Shown here: in pieces, positions 28,559 to 38,481 of the stretch | Numbering within the stretch: the stretch's first letter is position 1 | Layout of the letters: the number at the start of each line of letters is the position of its first letter | Assembly: GCA_902577515.1 (NCBI GenBank) | Contig: CACGZJ010000001.1 | Location: 1 to 64,000 of the forward strand | Direction: 5' to 3' | Length of the DNA: 64,000 nt | From: an uncultured Bacteroidota bacterium | GTDB lineage: Bacteria > Bacteroidota > Bacteroidia > Flavobacteriales > Flavobacteriaceae | Program-made: the position numbers and the translations under genes | The notes under the pieces: generated by a model | Seen by the model: only the letters and a program-made list of their open reading frames with translations | Database searches by the model: none | Told to the model about the DNA's origin: nothing

Positions 28559-28987
28559 CTATTTTTTAATTAGCTCTCCATTAAGATAAATTGAGTGCTC
28601 TATCAAAGTTGATTTCTCAAGATTTTTTGAAACGGAACAATATTTATCAAAACTTAGCGATGCTGCACGAATTATTTTATCACCTGGAATTTCTCCCTCA
28701 ATCCAAAGTTTTACATGAATCCTCTTATATGGTCTACCAGGTTCTGATTCTCTCTCACCCTCGACTTCCATTTTATATGATTTAGGATCTAATTTTTGTT
28801 TTTCTAAAATAGAAATTATATCTATACTGCTGCAGCCTGCAACTCCCATCAGTAGAAGCTCCATTGGGCTAGCTCCTTGAACTTGATAGTCTGGTGAGTA
28901 TTTTCTATCTAAATGAACTTTATGTCCATTTTCATTTGATAATTCAAATAGGTATTTGTCGTTAACTCTATCTAAGTAAATTGCCAT
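28559..28987 (-). CDS. OsmC/Ohr family protein
   Basis: This 142-residue protein belongs to the OsmC family of thiol peroxidase-like proteins. The two conserved cysteines are at 52 (V-A-G-C-S-S-I-D) and 117 (D-K-Y-C-S-V), and the spacing is that of the YhfA/OsmC branch. Its substrate is not known; organic hydroperoxide reduction is the family default. It is the last gene of the met operon, abutting metX, and its product may be linked to sulfur metabolism, although that is an inference from position only. Confidence 0.85.
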   Translation of the reverse strand: MAIYLDRVNDKYLFELSNENGHKVHLDRKYSPDYQVQGASPMELLLMGVAGCSSIDIISILEKQKLDPKSYKMEVEGERESEPGRPYKRIHVKLWIEGEIPGDKIIRAASLSFDKYCSVSKNLEKSTLIEHSIYLNGELIKK

Positions 28988-29952
28988 TATTTTAAAATTT
29001 TTGTAAAGATATCTGAAATTTGGTTGGTTTCAATTAAAAAAGCATCATGTCCATGAATTGATTTAATAATGTGATTATTAACAGGAATTTTATTAGACTT
29101 TAGAATAGATGTAGTTTCGTAATCTTCATCGGGAAGAAAGAATATATCAGTATCAACTGATATTATATCTATTTTTGATTTTACATTTTGAATTTTACTC
29201 TTAAAACTTTCACCATCTCTAGTTATATCCGATGATCTTAATAGTTTATTAAGAAATTTATATGAATCAAGACTAAATCTTTGATTTAGCTTTACTCCGT
29301 GGTGATCAAGCCATGATTCTACATTAAATATACCTTTCTCATTATTTGTTGTTCTTTTAAATCTTTCATTTAAAGACTTTGGTGTTCTGTAGAAAGTCAT
29401 TGCATGGATTCTAGCATCTGCGACTGGGTCTCTTGAATTTTCAAGGATTCTATCTTGGAGATAGGTATTTGCAATTAACCAATCATTAGCCTTCCAGTCT
29501 GCAGCAACAGGAATTATCTTATCAGCAATATCATTTTTTATTGCTAACATTTCCCAGGTAAGACACCCTCCAATTGAACCTCCAGTTATTGCAAATAATT
29601 TAGAAATTTTCAATTTTTCTAATGCCTTAATAAATAATAAGGCGACATCACCCAAATTAATATTTAGAGAATAATCAAAACCATTTTCATTAAATCCGTT
29701 ACCGGGTATATTAAAACATATTACAGTGAATTTTTTAGTGTCTATAGGTTTATTATCACCTACAATATCTCTCCACCATCCATTCTTACCTGAAACAAGT
29801 GAGTTTCCAGTTAAAGCATGATTAACAAGAACAACTGGAGAACTCCCAATAGGCATACCAAAGAATTGATATGTAAGTTCAATCTTTTTGATTTTGAATC
29901 CTGATTGAATTTCAAAATCTTCGATTAAAATATGTTTTAATTCATCTTCCAA
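28987..29952 (-). CDS. metX: Homoserine O-acetyltransferase (MetX family)
   Basis: MetX acylates homoserine to prepare it for sulfhydrylation. The 321-residue alpha/beta-hydrolase-fold protein has V-N-H-A-L-T-G-N (oxyanion region), the nucleophile Ser126 in G-G-S-I-G-G, an Asp near 275 (S-V-D-T-D-I) and a C-terminal His in S-I-H-G-H-D. It is somewhat shorter than proteobacterial MetX but typical for flavobacteria. Acetyl versus succinyl donor cannot be told by eye. It lies 1 bp downstream of metY. Confidence 0.88.
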   Translation of the reverse strand: MEDELKHILIEDFEIQSGFKIKKIELTYQFFGMPIGSSPVVLVNHALTGNSLVSGKNGWWRDIVGDNKPIDTKKFTVICFNIPGNGFNENGFDYSLNINLGDVALLFIKALEKLKISKLFAITGGSIGGCLTWEMLAIKNDIADKIIPVAADWKANDWLIANTYLQDRILENSRDPVADARIHAMTFYRTPKSLNERFKRTTNNEKGIFNVESWLDHHGVKLNQRFSLDSYKFLNKLLRSSDITRDGESFKSKIQNVKSKIDIISVDTDIFFLPDEDYETTSILKSNKIPVNNHIIKSIHGHDAFLIETNQISDIFTKILK

Positions 29953-29953
29953 A

Positions 29954-31225
29954 TTATATAGACTTAATTGCCTCTTTTAGATCATTAATTAGATCATTAG
30001 GGTCTTCAAGTCCTATACTTAGTCTTACTAGATCTGATGTAACCCCTGTGGATTTTTGCTGATCCTCATTTAATTGTTGATGAGTTGTGCTTGAAGGATG
30101 AATTATTAGAGATTTAGAGTCACCAAAGTTTGCAAGCAAAGAAAATATTTTGGTACTATCTGTCAATTTTTTTGCAGACTCAAACCCTCCTTTTAATCCA
30201 AAAGTAACAATTCCACTTTGACCTCCCTTTAAATATTTCTTTGAAAGATCATAATATTTAGATGATTTAAGACCTGGATAATTTACCCATGCTACCTCAT
30301 CTTGAGTTTCAAGCCACTCTGCAACTTTCAATGCATTCTCAGAGTGTTTCTTAATTCTTACAGATAGGGTTTCTAATCCTTGAATTGTTTGAAAACAATT
30401 AAACGGGCTTGGAGCACTACCAAGATCTCTTAGTCCCTCAATTCTAACTTTTGCAATAAATGCTGCAGGTCCAAGTGCATCATGATATATAAGACCATGA
30501 TATCCTGCAGATGGTTCAGTGAATTCATTAAATAGTCCATTACTCCAGTCAAATTTACCAGCATCAATTATAATACCTCCTATTGAAGTTCCATTTCCCG
30601 TTATGTATTTTGTAGTAGAGTGAATTACAATATCTGCACCATAATCAATTGGTTTTAATAAATATGGAGTAGCTACAGTGTTGTCAACTATTAGTGGGAG
30701 TTTTGCTTTTTTGGCAATTTTGGATATAGATTCAACATCTAATATATCCAGTTTAGGATTACCAATACTTTCAATATAGACAGCCCTAGTTTTATCATTT
30801 ATTGCTTGAGAAAAATTATCTGGATCATTAGGGTCTACAAATGTTGAAGTTATCCCATACCTTGGAAGTGTAACGTTTAATAAATTATAAGTTCCTCCAT
30901 ATAGACTGTTTGAAGCTACAATGTGATCCCCAGTTTTCAATAATGTTAAAAGGGTTGTAGCTAAAGCAGCAGATCCTGATGATGTAGCAACTGCAGCAAT
31001 TCCTCCCTCCAACGAAGCTAGTCTTTGTTCAAGAATATCAGCTGTAGGGTTATTAAGTCTTGTATATATGTATCCAGGTTCTGCAAGTGAAAATAAATTA
31101 GCAGCATGGTCAGTGTCATCAAATACATAAGATGTAGTTTGATAGATCGGAACAGCTCTGGTCCCCTCTGTCTTTGTTGTGTTATGACCTGCATGTAATG
31201 CAAGTGTTTGATCATTTTGATTCAT
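29954..31225 (-). CDS. metY: O-acetylhomoserine sulfhydrylase MetY
   Basis: This Cys/Met-metabolism PLP enzyme makes homocysteine directly from O-acetylhomoserine and sulfide. The 423-residue length, the L-A-L-H-A-G N-terminus, S-S-G-S-A-A (PLP phosphate site), V-D-N-T-V-A-T-P-Y and the PLP lysine motif H-S-T-T-K-Y-I-T-G-N-G are those of MetY and not of the shorter MetB or MetC. It overlaps metK by 4 bp. With MetX and MetK it forms a homoserine-to-SAM route. Confidence 0.92.
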   Translation of the reverse strand: MNQNDQTLALHAGHNTTKTEGTRAVPIYQTTSYVFDDTDHAANLFSLAEPGYIYTRLNNPTADILEQRLASLEGGIAAVATSSGSAALATTLLTLLKTGDHIVASNSLYGGTYNLLNVTLPRYGITSTFVDPNDPDNFSQAINDKTRAVYIESIGNPKLDILDVESISKIAKKAKLPLIVDNTVATPYLLKPIDYGADIVIHSTTKYITGNGTSIGGIIIDAGKFDWSNGLFNEFTEPSAGYHGLIYHDALGPAAFIAKVRIEGLRDLGSAPSPFNCFQTIQGLETLSVRIKKHSENALKVAEWLETQDEVAWVNYPGLKSSKYYDLSKKYLKGGQSGIVTFGLKGGFESAKKLTDSTKIFSLLANFGDSKSLIIHPSSTTHQQLNEDQQKSTGVTSDLVRLSIGLEDPNDLINDLKEAIKSI

Positions 31226-32475
31226 AGTTTTAGTGATTTAATTATTTGTTCAACATATTCAAGCTTCTCCCAAGGGAAAAGCTCAACCTCAATTTTTTTA
31301 ACTCCAGAATATTTTGAGTTAAAAGTTTTGATTTTTTTTTCAGATTTTCTACCCATATGTCCATATGATGCAGTTTCAAGATATATAGGGTCTCTCAACT
31401 TAAATCTTGATTCTATCGAGTGAGGTTTTAAGTCAAATATCTCTTTGACAATTTTCGATAGTTTTGAATCTGAAATATTTAATTTTGACTTACCACATGT
31501 ATTTACATTAAGTGATACCGGCTCAGCAACTCCAATAGCATATCCTACTTGAATTAAAATCTCATCAGACACACCTGCTTTAACTAAATTCTTAGATATA
31601 TGTCTTGCTGCATATGCTGCACTTCTGTCAACTTTACTTGGATCTTTTCCACTAAAGGCTCCTCCACCATGCGCTCCTCTTCCTCCATAAGTGTCAATAA
31701 TTATTTTTCGTCCAGTTAAGCCTGTATCTCCGTGTGGTCCACCGATAACAAATTTTCCAGTCGGATTAACATGGTATTTAATACTATCATTAAATAATTT
31801 TTGAATGCTTTCAGGATAACTTTCCTTTACGATAGGAATTAATACCTCAATGATATCTTGTCTAATTTTACCCAGCATTTTTTTATCATCACTATCAAAC
31901 TCATCATGTTGAGTTGAGATAACAATTGTATCTATTCTTAACGGATTATCATTTTCATCATATTCAATAGTAACTTGAGACTTTGAATCAGGTCTTAAAT
32001 ATGGAATTGTTTTTGATCTTCTCATACGTGATAGTTCGAAAAGTAATTTATTAGCAATATCAAGGGTAAGAGGAATGCTTTCTTGAGTTTCATTACACGC
32101 ATAACCAAACATTATTCCTTGATCTCCTGCACCCTGATCTTGCTTTGTATCTCTTTCTACTCCTCTTAAAATATCTTCTGACTGCTCATGAATCAATGAC
32201 ATAACTGCACAAGATTCTCCTGAAAACTTGTACAAATCATTATTATACCCTATATCCTTAATTATTTCTCTAGCAACATTCTGCACATCAATATATGTAG
32301 AGCTAGTAACCTCTCCAGATAAAACTACTTGTCCAGTTGTAACTAATGTTTCACAGGCAACTTTTGAATTTGGATCAAAAGCTAAAAAGTTATCTAAGAT
32401 TCCATCACTAATCTGATCAGAGACCTTATCAGGATGTCCTTCACTCACAGATTCAGACGTAAATAAATACGACAT
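31222..32475 (-). CDS. metK: S-adenosylmethionine synthase
   Basis: MetK makes SAM from methionine and ATP. The 417-residue protein has the family motifs E-G-H-P-D-K near the N-terminus, G-A-G-D-Q-G-I-M-F-G-Y and G-G-G-A-F-S-G-K-D-P-x-K-V-D-R-S. It is the first gene behind the SAM-II riboswitch, so the cell's SAM level should feed back on its own synthesis and on metY, metX and osmC. Confidence 0.97.
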   Translation of the reverse strand: MSYLFTSESVSEGHPDKVSDQISDGILDNFLAFDPNSKVACETLVTTGQVVLSGEVTSSTYIDVQNVAREIIKDIGYNNDLYKFSGESCAVMSLIHEQSEDILRGVERDTKQDQGAGDQGIMFGYACNETQESIPLTLDIANKLLFELSRMRRSKTIPYLRPDSKSQVTIEYDENDNPLRIDTIVISTQHDEFDSDDKKMLGKIRQDIIEVLIPIVKESYPESIQKLFNDSIKYHVNPTGKFVIGGPHGDTGLTGRKIIIDTYGGRGAHGGGAFSGKDPSKVDRSAAYAARHISKNLVKAGVSDEILIQVGYAIGVAEPVSLNVNTCGKSKLNISDSKLSKIVKEIFDLKPHSIESRFKLRDPIYLETASYGHMGRKSEKKIKTFNSKYSGVKKIEVELFPWEKLEYVEQIIKSLKL

Positions 32476-32506
32476 AATTTTAAGTTTGTGAGGAAAAAAG
32501 AAGACG

Positions 32507-32526
32507 TGATTGCTTGTAAAAGAATT
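32507..32526 (-). promoter_or_regulatory. Candidate expression platform of the SAM-II riboswitch
   Basis: GCAATCA (32513-32507) is fully complementary to TGATTGC in the aptamer loop (32561-32555). The overlapping bases AGCAAT (32514-32509) can also pair with ATTGCT at the aptamer's 3' part. Either pairing is incompatible with the SAM-bound pseudoknot. A U-rich run follows. Which alternative represses expression is not clear from sequence. Confidence 0.4.
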
Positions 32527-32577
32527 ACTGCTTTAGCAATTTTTTTAAGAGGTTGCAATCAGTCAAATCCTTCCTCT
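32527..32577 (-). ncRNA. SAM-II riboswitch aptamer upstream of metK
   Basis: The minus strand carries AGAGG (32577-32573) and CCTCT (32552-32548) as the P1 stem. The loop contains GGATTTGACTG and ATTGCAA, and the downstream piece is TTGCTAAAGCAGT. This matches the SAM-II (SAM_alpha) pattern: stem, GAUUUAA..., UUGCAA before the 3' arm, then GCUAAA in the pseudoknot strand. The pseudoknot pairing is preserved as ACTG (32562-32559) with CAGT (32530-32527). The position at the predicted transcript 5' end, before a metK-metY-metX operon, fits the function of repression by SAM. Confidence 0.85.
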
Positions 32578-32585
32578 GTTTCCAA

Positions 32586-32615
32586 CAAAATTAATTAAAA
32601 AAAAATTATTTCAAA
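32586..32615 (-). promoter_or_regulatory. Promoter of the metK operon (TTTG-N18-TAATTTTG)
   Basis: TTTG at 32615-32612 and TAATTTTG at 32593-32586 on the minus strand, with 18 nt between. The predicted start of transcription falls within a few bases of the SAM-II P1 stem, so the riboswitch forms the very 5' end of the mRNA. Confidence 0.68.
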
Positions 32616-32663
32616 TTATTCTGCTTTTTTCTTTAAAAAAAACCTACTATTTTGGCAAAGATT

Positions 32664-33266
32664 ATGAGAATAGCAATTGCAGGAAATATTGGTGCTGGAA
32701 AAACAAGTTTAACTAAGCAGCTGTCAAAAAGCTTAAAGTATAAGCCATATTATGAAGATGTAATTGCAAATCCATACTTAGATGACTTCTACAGTCACAT
32801 GGAAAGATGGTCATTTAATCTTCAAATTTATTTTTTAAATAGTAGATTCAAACAGCTATTAGATATTGAAAAAAGTAACGAAGACGTTATTCAAGATAGA
32901 ACGATTTATGAAGATGCATTCATTTTTGCTCCTAACTTAAATGCAATGGGCTTAATGCCTCAAAGAGATTATGAGAATTACTTATCTCTTTTTGACACCA
33001 TGCTTAATCTTGTCAAACCACCAGACCTTTTAGTTTACCTTCAAAGTAGTATTCCTAATCTAGTTAATAAAATTCATAAAAGGGGGAGAGAATATGAAAA
33101 AACTATAAGTATCGAATATCTAAGTAGATTAAATGAAAGATATGAAGCTTGGATAACAAATTATGACAACGGTAAGCTTTTAAAAATAAATGTTGACGAT
33201 ATAGACTTTGTTGAGAATAAGTCTGATTATGAATCAATATTATCAATGATTAAAAAAGAACTTTAA
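32664..33266 (+). CDS. Deoxynucleoside kinase (dNK/dAK family)
   Basis: This enzyme phosphorylates deoxynucleosides in the salvage of DNA precursors. The P-loop G-N-I-G-A-G-K-T is at residues 7-14, followed by the Y-E-D-V-I-A-N-P-Y-L-D-D-F-Y region, the E-R-W-S-F-N-L-Q-I-Y-F-L-N-S-R-F helix, and Q-D-R-T-I-Y-E-D (the E-R-S/D-R-T-type motif). The family includes deoxyadenosine and deoxyguanosine kinases; specificity is not assignable. I use the ATG at 32664 (MRIAIAGN). A TTG at 32652 is in frame but overlaps a promoter-like TATTTTG. Confidence 0.87.
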   Translation: MRIAIAGNIGAGKTSLTKQLSKSLKYKPYYEDVIANPYLDDFYSHMERWSFNLQIYFLNSRFKQLLDIEKSNEDVIQDRTIYEDAFIFAPNLNAMGLMPQRDYENYLSLFDTMLNLVKPPDLLVYLQSSIPNLVNKIHKRGREYEKTISIEYLSRLNERYEAWITNYDNGKLLKINVDDIDFVENKSDYESILSMIKKEL

Positions 33267-33285
33267 TCATATCTTTCTACATATT

Positions 33286-33319
33286 TTTGCTTTCCATTTT
33301 TAGCATTGTATTATATTTG
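33286..33319 (+). promoter_or_regulatory. Promoter for hppA (TTTG-N22-TATATTTG)
   Basis: TTTG (33286-33289) and TATATTTG (33312-33319), spaced 22 nt, at the long end of the accepted range. The -7 box ends 15 nt before the hppA ATG in a 68-bp gap. Confidence 0.58.
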
Positions 33320-33334
33320 AAAAAAATTTAAAAA

Positions 33335-35458
33335 ATGGACTACATAAATCTTATCCCCTTAGCTGGTGTTATAGCATTAATATTTGTTTTTATAAAAAAT
33401 GCATCGGTTTCAAAAAAAGAAGTTGGAAATGCAAAAATGGCAAAAATTGCAAAAAATATTGCGGATGGTGCAATGGCATTTTTAAAAGCTGAATATAAAA
33501 TATTATCAGTTTTTGTAATAATTACTGCTGTTCTTCTAGCATTTAAAGGTATTAATGAGGGAAGCAGCTGGTTGGTTGCAGTATCTTTTGTTGTTGGAGC
33601 ATTGTGTTCTGGTCTAGCTGGTTTTATTGGTATGCAAGTTGCAACCAAAGCCAATGTTAGGACAACTAATGCTGCTCAACATTCTCTTGGAAAAGCACTT
33701 GAAATTGCATTTTCTGGTGGTTCTGTGATGGGAATGGGTGTAGTTGGTTTAGGAGTTTTAGGAGTTGGTTCACTATTTATAATTTACAGGCCAATGTTTG
33801 ATGACATAAATACTGTAATACAAGTTTTATCCGGATTTTCTCTTGGTGCTTCTTCTATCGCATTGTTTGCTAGAGTGGGTGGTGGAATATATACTAAAGC
33901 TGCAGATGTTGGTGCTGATTTAGTAGGGAAAGTTGAAGCTGGTATTCCTGAAGATCATCCTCTAAATCCTGCAACTATTGCAGATAATGTTGGAGATAAT
34001 GTTGGAGATGTTGCTGGAATGGGAGCAGATTTATTTGAGTCTTTTGTCGGGTCAATTATTGGGGCAATGGTATTAGGTGCTGCTTTTATTAGTTTAAGTG
34101 AATTCTCTGGAATTGAAATTAATGCTGTACTGCTTCCATTGTTTATAGCTGCATCTGGAATAATTATGTCTATTATAGGAACCTTCTTCGTTAAAGTAAA
34201 AGAAGGTGGAGATCCTCATAAGGCTTTAAATATGGGTGAGTTTATATCTGCTGGATTAATGATTGCCGTTACTTATTTCTTGATACAGTATTTACTTCCA
34301 GAGTCATGGGTTTTCAATGATATTGAATATACTTCAAATGGTGTCTTCATTGCAACGATTAGTGGATTAATAGCAGGACTTCTTGTAGGTAAAGTAACTG
34401 AATATTACACTGCAACTGGTAAAAATCCAGTTCTTTCAATAGTTAAACAGTCAGAAACTGGTCCTGCAACTACTATAATCTCTGGTTTAGGGGTTGGAAT
34501 GATTTCCACTGCTCTTCCTATAATATTTATTTGTGCAGCAATATTACTCTCCTATGAGTTTGCTGGTCTATATGGAATAGCAATTGCTGCTGTTGGTATG
34601 CTTGCTAATACAGGTATCCAGTTGGCAGTTGATGCATATGGACCTATTTCAGATAATGCTGGAGGTATTGCTGAAATGGCAGAGTTAGATCCTAAAGTTA
34701 GAGAGAGAACAGATAAGCTTGATGCAGTTGGAAATACAACTGCAGCAATAGGAAAAGGTTTTGCTATTGCATCAGCTGCTCTTACAGCTTTAGCTTTATT
34801 TGCAGCATTTATGCAAACTGCAGAAATTACTGCTATTGATATTTCAAAACCAGTTGTTATGGCTGGACTTTTACTCGGCGCAATGCTGCCATTTGTTTTT
34901 TCTGCCCTTTCAATGAAGGCAGTTGGTAAGGCGGCAATGAGTATGATTGAAGAAGTAAGAAGACAATTTAAAGACCTTCCAAAATTGAAAGCAGCTCTTG
35001 AAGTAATGAGAAAGTATGACTCAGATCTTTCTAAAGCGTCAAAAGAAGATCTAAAAATTTTTAATGATGCTGATGGTGTTGCAGAATATAGTAAATGTGT
35101 TGAAATTTCAACACAAGCTGCATTAAGAGAGATGGTTCTACCAGGATTAATGGCTATATCAGTTCCAGTAATAATTGGATTTGCTGGTGGTGCAGAAATG
35201 CTCGGTGGTCTTTTGGCTGGTGTTACATCATGTGGTGTTCTAATGGCTATTTTTCAATCAAATGCTGGTGGTGCATGGGATAATGCAAAGAAAATGATTG
35301 AAGAAGATGGAAGAAAAGGTACTGAAGCTCATAAAGCAGCAGTTGTTGGTGATACAGTTGGTGATCCTTTCAAAGACACATCTGGACCATCACTAAACAT
35401 TCTTCTTAAATTAATTGCTGTTGTTGCTCTTGTTATAGCTCCACTTCTAGTAGGCTAA
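33335..35458 (+). CDS. hppA: Membrane-bound cation-translocating pyrophosphatase
   Basis: This integral membrane enzyme couples pyrophosphate hydrolysis to ion transport. The 707-residue length and about 16 membrane helices are as expected. Catalytic motifs include [20 protein letters not shown], and the C-terminal [14 protein letters not shown]. The motif [10 protein letters not shown] has Ala at about 470, where K+-independent enzymes have Lys, so K+ dependence is predicted. Whether it moves H+, Na+ or both cannot be read with certainty. Nqr in the same window makes a sodium cycle plausible. The 3' end overlaps pdhB by 4 bp. Confidence 0.95.
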   Translation: MDYINLIPLAGVIALIFVFIKNASVSKKEVGNAKMAKIAKNIADGAMAFLKAEYKILSVFVIITAVLLAFKGINEGSSWLVAVSFVVGALCSGLAGFIGMQVATKANVRTTNAAQHSLGKALEIAFSGGSVMGMGVVGLGVLGVGSLFIIYRPMFDDINTVIQVLSGFSLGASSIALFARVGGGIYTKAADVGADLVGKVEAGIPEDHPLNPATIADNVGDNVGDVAGMGADLFESFVGSIIGAMVLGAAFISLSEFSGIEINAVLLPLFIAASGIIMSIIGTFFVKVKEGGDPHKALNMGEFISAGLMIAVTYFLIQYLLPESWVFNDIEYTSNGVFIATISGLIAGLLVGKVTEYYTATGKNPVLSIVKQSETGPATTIISGLGVGMISTALPIIFICAAILLSYEFAGLYGIAIAAVGMLANTGIQLAVDAYGPISDNAGGIAEMAELDPKVRERTDKLDAVGNTTAAIGKGFAIASAALTALALFAAFMQTAEITAIDISKPVVMAGLLLGAMLPFVFSALSMKAVGKAAMSMIEEVRRQFKDLPKLKAALEVMRKYDSDLSKASKEDLKIFNDADGVAEYSKCVEISTQAALREMVLPGLMAISVPVIIGFAGGAEMLGGLLAGVTSCGVLMAIFQSNAGGAWDNAKKMIEEDGRKGTEAHKAAVVGDTVGDPFKDTSGPSLNILLKLIAVVALVIAPLLVG

Positions 35459-36432
35459 ATATAGAGAACTTTTTTAACTGCTTTAATTACTTCCTCACTA
35501 TTTGGAAGCCACTCCTCTAATAAAACTGGAGAGTAAGGAGTAGGAGTATCTGCATTATTTACTTTTTCAATTGGTGCATCTAAAAAATCAAAGAGTTCAT
35601 TCTGAACTTTGTGCGAAATATCTGTAGATATATTTCCAAAAGGCCAAGCTTCTTCAAGTATTACTAATCTATTTGTTTTTTTAACTGATTCAAGTACGGT
35701 ATCATAATCAATAGGCCTAAGTGTTCGTAAATCAATAATTTCACATTCAATACCCTCTTTTTCAAGAATATCAGCAGCTATATATGCTTCTTTTATAATC
35801 TTTCCAAATGAAACTAGTGTTACATCTTTTCCCTTTCTCTTAATATCAGCTACACCAATTGGTAAAGTGTATTCACCTTCAGGAATTTCACCCTTATCAC
35901 CATACATCTGTTCAGATTCCATAAAAATAACTGGATCATCATCTCTAATTGCAGACTTTAAAAGTCCTTTTGCATCATATGGATTAGATGGCACAATTAC
36001 CTTAAGACCAGGACAATTAGCAAACCAACTTTCAAATGCTTGAGAGTGAGTTGCACCAAGTTGACCAGCAGAAGCTGTTGGACCTCTAAAAACAATTGGA
36101 CATGGAAATTGACCACCAGACATCTGCCTTATTTTTGCAGCATTATTTATTATTTGATCAATTCCAACTAGTGAAAAATTAAATGTCATAAATTCAATAA
36201 TTGGTCTAGCTCCAACCATTGTAGAACCAACTCCAACTCCAGAGAAACCAGCTTCAGAAATAGGTGTATCAATTACTCTCAATTCACCAAATTCATCTAG
36301 CATTCCCTTTGATGCCTTGTAAGCACCGTTATATTCAGCAACTTCCTCACCCATAAGATATACACTCTCATCTCTTCTCATTTCTTCAGACATTGCTTCA
36401 CATATAGCTTCTCTAAATTGAACTGTCTTCAT
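35455..36432 (-). CDS. pdhB: Pyruvate dehydrogenase E1 component, beta subunit
   Basis: This 325-residue transketolase-like protein starts R-E-A-I-C-E-A-M and has the [11 protein letters not shown] segment with the cofactor-binding Glu. It also has [16 protein letters not shown], and R-G-P, then the C-terminal transketolase domain with E-E-A-W-P-F-G. It pairs with a separate E1 alpha that is not in the window, as is usual in flavobacteria. It is monocistronic here. The upstream divergent gap of 103 bp holds only a weak promoter match. Confidence 0.93.
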   Translation of the reverse strand: MKTVQFREAICEAMSEEMRRDESVYLMGEEVAEYNGAYKASKGMLDEFGELRVIDTPISEAGFSGVGVGSTMVGARPIIEFMTFNFSLVGIDQIINNAAKIRQMSGGQFPCPIVFRGPTASAGQLGATHSQAFESWFANCPGLKVIVPSNPYDAKGLLKSAIRDDDPVIFMESEQMYGDKGEIPEGEYTLPIGVADIKRKGKDVTLVSFGKIIKEAYIAADILEKEGIECEIIDLRTLRPIDYDTVLESVKKTNRLVILEEAWPFGNISTDISHKVQNELFDFLDAPIEKVNNADTPTPYSPVLLEEWLPNSEEVIKAVKKVLYI

Positions 36433-36535
36433 AGATTTAAATTTTATGCGAATTTAATCATAAAAAAAATATTTCCTACAGTCCATTAATGAGATTTAAA
36501 TTTTATTTAATTAATTTGTGTCATTATAATTTTAC

Positions 36536-37159
36536 ATGGAATTGGTAGAGTTAAAAATTCATGGAATTTCATATAGTGATAATACTTCTGGAGCCTTTGC
36601 ATTAATTTTAGATGAAGTTAACGGCAATAAAAAATTACCTATTGTAATAGGAGGATTTGAAGCACAATCGATAGCAATTGCACTTGAAAAAAAAATTAAA
36701 ACCTCCAGGCCTCTCACTCATGAACTATTCAAAGGGTTTGCTGACAAGTTTGATATTAGTTTAAATCATGTGATAATTCATAAATTAAGCGAGGGTGTTT
36801 TCTATTCAAATATGGTATGTGAAAAAGATAGTGAAGTTGTAAAAATTGATTCAAGAACATCTGATGCTATTGCTTTATCAATTAGATTTAATGCTCCTAT
36901 TTTTGTCACTAAGGAAATTTTAGATGAAGCTGGGTTTGAAGATGATAAAAGATACTCAGATGGGATTAATCTTACAGATGAAAACTTTTTTAAAGATAAC
37001 TTATCTGGTTCAACTGATTCTATAACTGAAAATAAAAAGGATATTAAAAAAATCTCTACCAGAAATATTAAAAAGATGCTAGAAAAAAGTATTCAAAATG
37101 AAGATTATGAATTAGCTGCTAGATTAAGAGATGAATTAGATTTTAGAAAAAAGGTATAA
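36536..37159 (+). CDS. Bifunctional nuclease (BFN/DUF151) family protein with UVR motif
   Basis: This 207-residue protein has an N-terminal BFN domain (about 1-135; [14 protein letters not shown] and [12 protein letters not shown]). A charged linker leads to a C-terminal UVR motif at about 188-203 ([14 protein letters not shown]) like that of UvrB/UvrC. The domain pair is common in Bacteroidota. Nuclease activity is a family assignment only. The stop shares one base with the thyA start, so it leads a thyA-folA-fabD operon. Confidence 0.88.
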   Translation: MELVELKIHGISYSDNTSGAFALILDEVNGNKKLPIVIGGFEAQSIAIALEKKIKTSRPLTHELFKGFADKFDISLNHVIIHKLSEGVFYSNMVCEKDSEVVKIDSRTSDAIALSIRFNAPIFVTKEILDEAGFEDDKRYSDGINLTDENFFKDNLSGSTDSITENKKDIKKISTRNIKKMLEKSIQNEDYELAARLRDELDFRKKV

Positions 37160-37983
37160 TGAAACAATATTTAGATTTACTTCAACATATAAAAGAAAAA
37201 GGAGTAAAAAAAGAGGACAGGACTGGCACTGGCACAATTAGTGTTTTTGGATATCAAATGAGGTTTAATCTTCAAGAGGGTTTTCCTCTTGTTACTACCA
37301 AGAAACTGCATTTAAGATCAATAATATATGAACTTATATGGTTTATAAATGGTGAAACAAACATAAAGTATCTCAAAGAAAATGGTGTAACGATATGGGA
37401 TGAATGGGCAGATAGTAACGGAAATCTTGGTCCAATTTATGGACACCAATGGAGAAATTGGAATTCTGATGGTATAGACCAACTCCAAGATGTAATTTAT
37501 TCACTTAAAAATAATCCATCAAGTAGGAGAATGATAGTAACAGCATGGAATCCAAATATTATTCCTGACAGTTCAAAATCATTCAGTGATAATGTTAAAA
37601 ATGGTAAGGCAGCTTTACCTCCATGTCATGCATTTTTTCAGTTTTATGTTTCTGATAATAAACTATCTTGTCAAATGTATCAGAGAAGTGCAGATGTATT
37701 TCTAGGTGTTCCCTTTAATATAGCTTCATATGCTCTTTTAACTCATATGATAGCTCAAGTATGTGAATATGATGTTGGAGATTTTATTCATTCATTCGGT
37801 GACACTCACATTTATTTAAATCATCTAGAGCAAGTTGATCTTCAGTTAACAAGAGAACCAATGAAACTGCCTAAACTCAAACTAAACCCTCTTATAAAAA
37901 AAATTGAAGATTTTAAATATGAGGATATAGAAATCTTAGATTATAATTCACATCCATCAATAAAGGGTAAGATTTCTGTTTAA
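37159..37983 (+). CDS. thyA: Thymidylate synthase
   Basis: ThyA methylates dUMP with methylene-THF. The 274-residue protein has the catalytic Cys156 in A-L-P-P-C-H, the N-terminal Arg in [18 protein letters not shown], the [13 protein letters not shown] segment and the D-T-H-I-Y-L-N-H region. It is followed after 2 bp by folA, which recycles the dihydrofolate produced. Confidence 0.97.
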   Translation: MKQYLDLLQHIKEKGVKKEDRTGTGTISVFGYQMRFNLQEGFPLVTTKKLHLRSIIYELIWFINGETNIKYLKENGVTIWDEWADSNGNLGPIYGHQWRNWNSDGIDQLQDVIYSLKNNPSSRRMIVTAWNPNIIPDSSKSFSDNVKNGKAALPPCHAFFQFYVSDNKLSCQMYQRSADVFLGVPFNIASYALLTHMIAQVCEYDVGDFIHSFGDTHIYLNHLEQVDLQLTREPMKLPKLKLNPLIKKIEDFKYEDIEILDYNSHPSIKGKISV

Positions 37984-37985
37984 TT

Positions 37986-38480
37986 ATGATTAAAAGTGAA
38001 CTTACAATTATCGCGGCAGCTTCAGCAAATAACGTTATTGGGTTTAATAATAAGTTGATTTGGAATATTCCAAAGGATTTAAAAAGATTTAAAGAGTTGA
38101 CTCAAGGTCATTCAGTTATTATGGGTAGAAAGACCTTTGAATCTTTACCTAGTCCATTACCAAACAGAAGAAATATTGTTGTTACAAGGAATAAAGACTA
38201 TTCTCCGGGAGGTATTCAGGTATTTAGTAGTATTGAAGATGCTATAGATGTTTGTAAAGATGATCTACAACCATTTATAATTGGTGGAGGGGAGATATAC
38301 TCGCAGACAATTAATCTTGTTGATAAAATAGAATTAACAAGGGTTTATAAAGATTATCAAGGGGATGCTTTTTTCCCTGACATTCCTATGGATAAGTTTG
38401 AGCTTGATAGCGAGTTAGTTAATTATTTAGATGATGATAGTAATACAAAATATTCTTTTTTAACATATATAAAGAAATAA
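37986..38480 (+). CDS. folA: Dihydrofolate reductase
   Basis: This 164-residue enzyme reduces dihydrofolate to tetrahydrofolate. Motifs are A-N-N-V-I-G-F-x-N-K-L-I-W, the P-K-D-L acid/helix region, V-I-M-G-R-K-T-F-E-S, R-R-N-I-V-V-T-R, and I-G-G-G-E-I-Y. It is one base from fabD and two from thyA, the standard pairing with thymidylate synthase. Confidence 0.96.
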   Translation: MIKSELTIIAAASANNVIGFNNKLIWNIPKDLKRFKELTQGHSVIMGRKTFESLPSPLPNRRNIVVTRNKDYSPGGIQVFSSIEDAIDVCKDDLQPFIIGGGEIYSQTINLVDKIELTRVYKDYQGDAFFPDIPMDKFELDSELVNYLDDDSNTKYSFLTYIKK

Positions 38481-38481
38481 T

